Source: Trichococcus patagoniensis
GTDB lineage: Bacteria; Bacillota; Bacilli; Lactobacillales; Aerococcaceae
Length of the DNA stretch: 64,000 bases
Direction of reading: 5' to 3'
Assembly: GCF_003051085.1 (NCBI RefSeq)
Contig: NZ_QAOM01000006.1
Location: 1 to 64,000 of the forward strand
The stretch's first letter is position 1. Every line of letters starts with the position of its first letter. Under the pieces are notes generated by a model. It saw only the letters and a list, made by a program, of their open reading frames with translations, ran no database searches and had not been told where the DNA came from. Positions 59,985 to 64,000 of the stretch are shown here, piece by piece. Both the position numbers and the translations under genes were made by a program.

Positions 59985-60213
59985 TTGTCATTTCCTCCTC
60001 ATGTCACTTACCCAAAGTTGACTGTTTGTTTCTTTCGCTTTCTATCTCAGTTTACTCCTTGAATGTCATTTTATTGTTAACAACATTTATGGTATTTGTA
60101 AATTTTGTGAAAAAATGGTTAATTCTGATATGCTATCAGAAGCTATTTTCTATTGCTGAACCATCTGATTATTACGTTTGTCGCTATGTCTTGTATGTCG
60201 ATTGCGTGACAAA

Positions 60214-60256
60214 AAAAACCTGTGGAGATGGCCATTGATCACCTCCACAGGTTTTT
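60214..60256 (-). terminator. terminator after the frameshifted lectin-like gene
   Basis: A perfect 14-bp stem, AAAAACCTGTGGAG / CTCCACAGGTTTTT, with an inner TG/CA stem. Between it and the phosphatase start (59985-60213) I see no gene. Confidence 0.88.
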
Positions 60257-60283
60257 CCTTTCAAGAATCCGAACGCGTTCAAC

Positions 60284-60899
60284 TCATTCCGATGCTGTGG
60301 TTTTCAAGTCTTTGAAGAAGCCTTCCGTGCCTTCTTCGACCCAGAGTGCGACAGCACCCGTCGCATCGGCGCCGTGCTTCAGATCATTGACGACCAATGC
60401 GGGATACTTTGAATTGTTCACGTACAATTCCGCATGTTCTCCGTCCACTGTGACATTCAGATCGATCCATTCATCCAGACCCATATCGGCATATGATTCG
60501 TACTCCCCTGGACTTTCGGCCCGGAAACGATCGAATTTATAGTCCGGATATGAATAATATTGGGTGGACCGGTTCCTTCTCAGCTGATTCTCGTTTCTGC
60601 CATTCATCGGGCGGATATACAGCGCCTCAAAATGCTCGCTGTTCTCATCGATGCGGAAAGCAATGCCGAGGAAACCTCTGGCGAATTCAAGCGCATCCGG
60701 CAAGAGCCGGCTCAACACTTTCACTTCGATCGTACCATTTTTGAACGAGCTGCCGCTCAATCGGGCATACGTTGGTTCATCAAAAGCTGCGATTTTGGGA
60801 TCTTTTGTGACCCTCAGTGCCTCAACCCCTTCAACAGTTACATTCTCGACAAAAAAAATTCACTGCGATAAAGTTCTTTGCTTCCATACCTATGTTCAT
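60284..60899 (-). pseudogene. concanavalin-A-like (laminin-G/DUF1080-type) protein, frameshifted at a T8 tract
   Basis: AAAGGGG lies 9 nt before an ATG at 60899, and coding proceeds as MNIGMEAKNFIAVNFF until a run of eight T (minus strand; A at 60851-60858). The frame then hits a stop, but one T fewer restores the long frame: VENVTVEGVEALRVTKDPKI...YARLSGSSFKNGTIEVKVLS through to 60284. The joined protein (about 204 residues) is a beta-sandwich: GFLGIAFRIDENSEHFEALYIRP and WIDLNVTVDGEHAELYVN are typical of DUF1080/LamG sugar-binding domains. It may be a pseudogene, a phase-variable gene, or a sequencing error in the homopolymer. Confidence 0.8.
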
Positions 60900-61049
60900 G
60901 TCTATATTCCCCTTTTGATCGATTAGTTGTGGTGTTCTTACCATCAGTCTAGCATCCTTTTGAATTTTTTAAATTACGCACAAATAAGTAACTGATGGAA
61001 AAGATGCAAAGACAGTCAAAATAGTTGTTGTACTTGCGTCTTTAATAAG

Positions 61050-61082
61050 AACGGGGCCGCCCCGATGAGAGACAGCCCCGTT
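61050..61082 (-). terminator. terminator after the GH1 gene
   Basis: AACGGGGC / GCCCCGTT stem with inner GGGGCGG pairing; T-rich on the minus side. Nothing else is evident in 60900-61124. Confidence 0.6.
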
Positions 61083-61124
61083 TCCATACTTTATGAATTT
61101 CAGTTCAGCTAATAAATGAACTGC

Positions 61125-62663
<1,539 letters not shown>

Positions 62664-62673
62664 TTATTTTTGC

Positions 62674-63996
62674 TTATTGAAATTCTGCATTCAGTTCCAC
62701 TTCTTGTTCTGCTTCGATTTCTGCCAAAGCTTCCCTTTCGATCAGCTGTTTTTCATAGATTTTGAAGAAAGGATAGTAGATCAGCGCAGCAGGGATCAGC
62801 ATCAGGTAATCCCAGATTGCATTTTGCCATCTCAAGGTGGACAGGTAGCTGCCGAATCCCATCGGAAGCAAAGCCGAAATGGAGATCCAACCCGGTTGCA
62901 GGAAGCCAAATCTGTATGCCAGATAAGTAAGCAGCATGATCACCGGAACATTCAATACATAAGGGATGCACAGAATCGGGTTGTACATGATCGGCATGCC
63001 GAAAGTCATTGGCTCATTGATGTTGAACCAACCAGGGCCGGCAGAAATTTTTGCGACCGCACTGATTTGTTTGGATTTGGATTTGAGTCCCATCAAAGCC
63101 AATGGCAGGGTATTGCCAGTACCGCCTGCGATGGCCATAGCTCCGAACAAAGCAACTGGATAGAAAACTAACGGTTGACCGGCTGCATGCGCTGCCCCAT
63201 TTGCTACAGCCGCTTGGATACCCAAAGGCATGATGATCGGTACAAGGATCATGGTGCCGTGGATACCGAAGCACCAAAGCAGAACTGCGAATAGACACAT
63301 TACGAACATGCCCGGTACGGAAGTCAAAGCATTCAACGGTGTTGCCAACAGCGCCATAAAGCCTGAAACGACGCTATAAGTTCCATTTGAAGCGATTGTG
63401 ACGATCGTTGAAGCGGACTGGAATAAGATTGCACTGAACAATAATGGCAGAATGGAAGCAAAGCCATCTTGAAGGAAAGGCGGCACAACATCAGGCATTT
63501 TGATCCGGATATTTTTGTCTGCACAGAATTTTTCGATCTGAACAGAAATGAATACCGTAATGAAGCCAATGAACATACCTTGTGCACCCAAATATGTCAT
63601 GTCGATGCTTGTTACGCCAGTTTCACTCACCATCAAGGTACCGGCAATCAGGAAGAAACAGACCAAAGCATCGATGGCGTTCATCAGCGGCGATTTCATT
63701 TTCAGGTTTTTTGCGTAGTTATAGGCGAATAGGACAACGACCCATACCGACAGCAGATTCATCGTGAACTGGTATGGCAAGTAGATTGTTGCATAGATCA
63801 AACTGTCAGCAGCAAATAAATTAAGCATGGATGGACCAAGAACAGAAACGATAATTTGAGAGATTGCCCCGACCATGATAATCCCCATCAGAGACATCAT
63901 TGCCGCTTGCAAGGCCGTCAAAAATTTGTTGCTTCCCAATTTTTGGCCGAAGTCCTGCAATTTCACCATGAATGAACTTTCAAAAAACTTTTCCAT
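62674..63996 (-). CDS. PTS system EIIC, lactose/cellobiose family
   Basis: A 440-residue membrane permease component with about ten hydrophobic segments of the lactose/cellobiose PTS IIC family. Seen are SSFMVKLQDFGQKLGSNKF at the start, PDVVPPFLQDGFASILPLL, FGIHGTMILVPIIMPLG and AIAGGTGNTLPLALMGLKSKSKQISAVAKISAGPGWFNINEPMTFG, the last being the family's substrate-loop signature. Substrate likely cellobiose or another beta-glucoside, given the GH1 gene downstream. The ATG lies 5 bp from the window edge, so its ribosome binding site and promoter are not visible. Confidence 0.92.
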   Translation of the reverse strand: MEKFFESSFMVKLQDFGQKLGSNKFLTALQAAMMSLMGIIMVGAISQIIVSVLGPSMLNLFAADSLIYATIYLPYQFTMNLLSVWVVVLFAYNYAKNLKMKSPLMNAIDALVCFFLIAGTLMVSETGVTSIDMTYLGAQGMFIGFITVFISVQIEKFCADKNIRIKMPDVVPPFLQDGFASILPLLFSAILFQSASTIVTIASNGTYSVVSGFMALLATPLNALTSVPGMFVMCLFAVLLWCFGIHGTMILVPIIMPLGIQAAVANGAAHAAGQPLVFYPVALFGAMAIAGGTGNTLPLALMGLKSKSKQISAVAKISAGPGWFNINEPMTFGMPIMYNPILCIPYVLNVPVIMLLTYLAYRFGFLQPGWISISALLPMGFGSYLSTLRWQNAIWDYLMLIPAALIYYPFFKIYEKQLIEREALAEIEAEQEVELNAEFQ

Positions 63997-64000
63997 CTTC

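Noticed and set aside
60078-60122. PhoP box upstream of alkaline phosphatase (TTCACA and TTTACA on the minus strand)
   Set aside because: The two hexamers are 9 bp apart instead of the 11-bp repeat of Pho boxes and there is no third or fourth repeat in phase; the resemblance is likely due to AT richness.

Overview
The window comes from a low-to-moderate GC Firmicute of the order Lactobacillales, most likely the genus Trichococcus (Carnobacteriaceae). This rests on the 16S rRNA 5' end at the left edge, strong AGGAGG-type ribosome binding sites, T-box control of argS, a MurE with an L-Lys-type rather than DAP-type specificity motif, a PC4/YdbC protein, and a heliorhodopsin next to a class II photolyase, a combination I associate with Trichococcus. 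It is ordinary chromosome: I found no phage, insertion sequence, CRISPR array, cas gene or tRNA.

Layout. 1-680: start of a 16S rRNA gene on the minus strand with three tandem promoters. 0.7-12.7 kb: metallopeptidase, a decayed SDR gene, a TIM-barrel protein, a macro-domain protein, an MFS transporter, YdbC, an M20 amidohydrolase, murE and a SIMPL protein. 12.9-19.6 kb: a fluoride-riboswitch-controlled cation/proton antiporter, methyltransferase, MATE and ClC transporters. 19.7-22.2 kb: a three-unit structured repeat array, argS and its T-box leader. 22-32 kb: GNAT, hydrolase, AlkD-like and DHFR-like genes, a barnase/barstar pair, a SOUL protein, a UMF1 transporter, a P-type ATPase and an acetate transporter. 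32-42 kb: HAAS protein, RtcB, flavodoxin, LLM oxidoreductase, nucleoside kinase, TspO-like protein. 42.6-46.5 kb: a ferritin-like lipoprotein and the nadABC operon with a candidate NiaR operator. 46.8-51.6 kb: an AhpD-like gene behind a CsoR/CstR-type operator, then heliorhodopsin, DUF2238 and photolyase, then a HIT gene. 51.7-64 kb: ZIP transporter, GyrI-like protein, Old Yellow Enzyme, SDR, ADP-ribosylglycohydrolase, alkaline phosphatase, a frameshifted lectin-like gene and a GH1/PTS beta-glucoside unit that runs to the right edge.

The most unusual material is between genes. One family (four copies) is a ~97-bp three-stem element whose stems change by compensatory substitution while its internal loops stay fixed. 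It starts 8 nt after the stop codons of argS and the HIT gene. A second group consists of tandem hairpin arrays repeating every 51-53 bp, about five helical turns, at six intergenic loci with three different stem sequences. I do not recognise either as a named element.

Most genes are single units or short operons. Clear functional units are nadA-nadB-nadC (NAD synthesis), barnase-barstar (RNase and inhibitor), photolyase-DUF2238-heliorhodopsin (light and DNA repair), GH1-PTS IIC (beta-glucoside uptake and cleavage) and the fluoride riboswitch with its antiporter. Starts were moved from the longest possible reading frame wherever a ribosome binding site clearly selects an internal codon.
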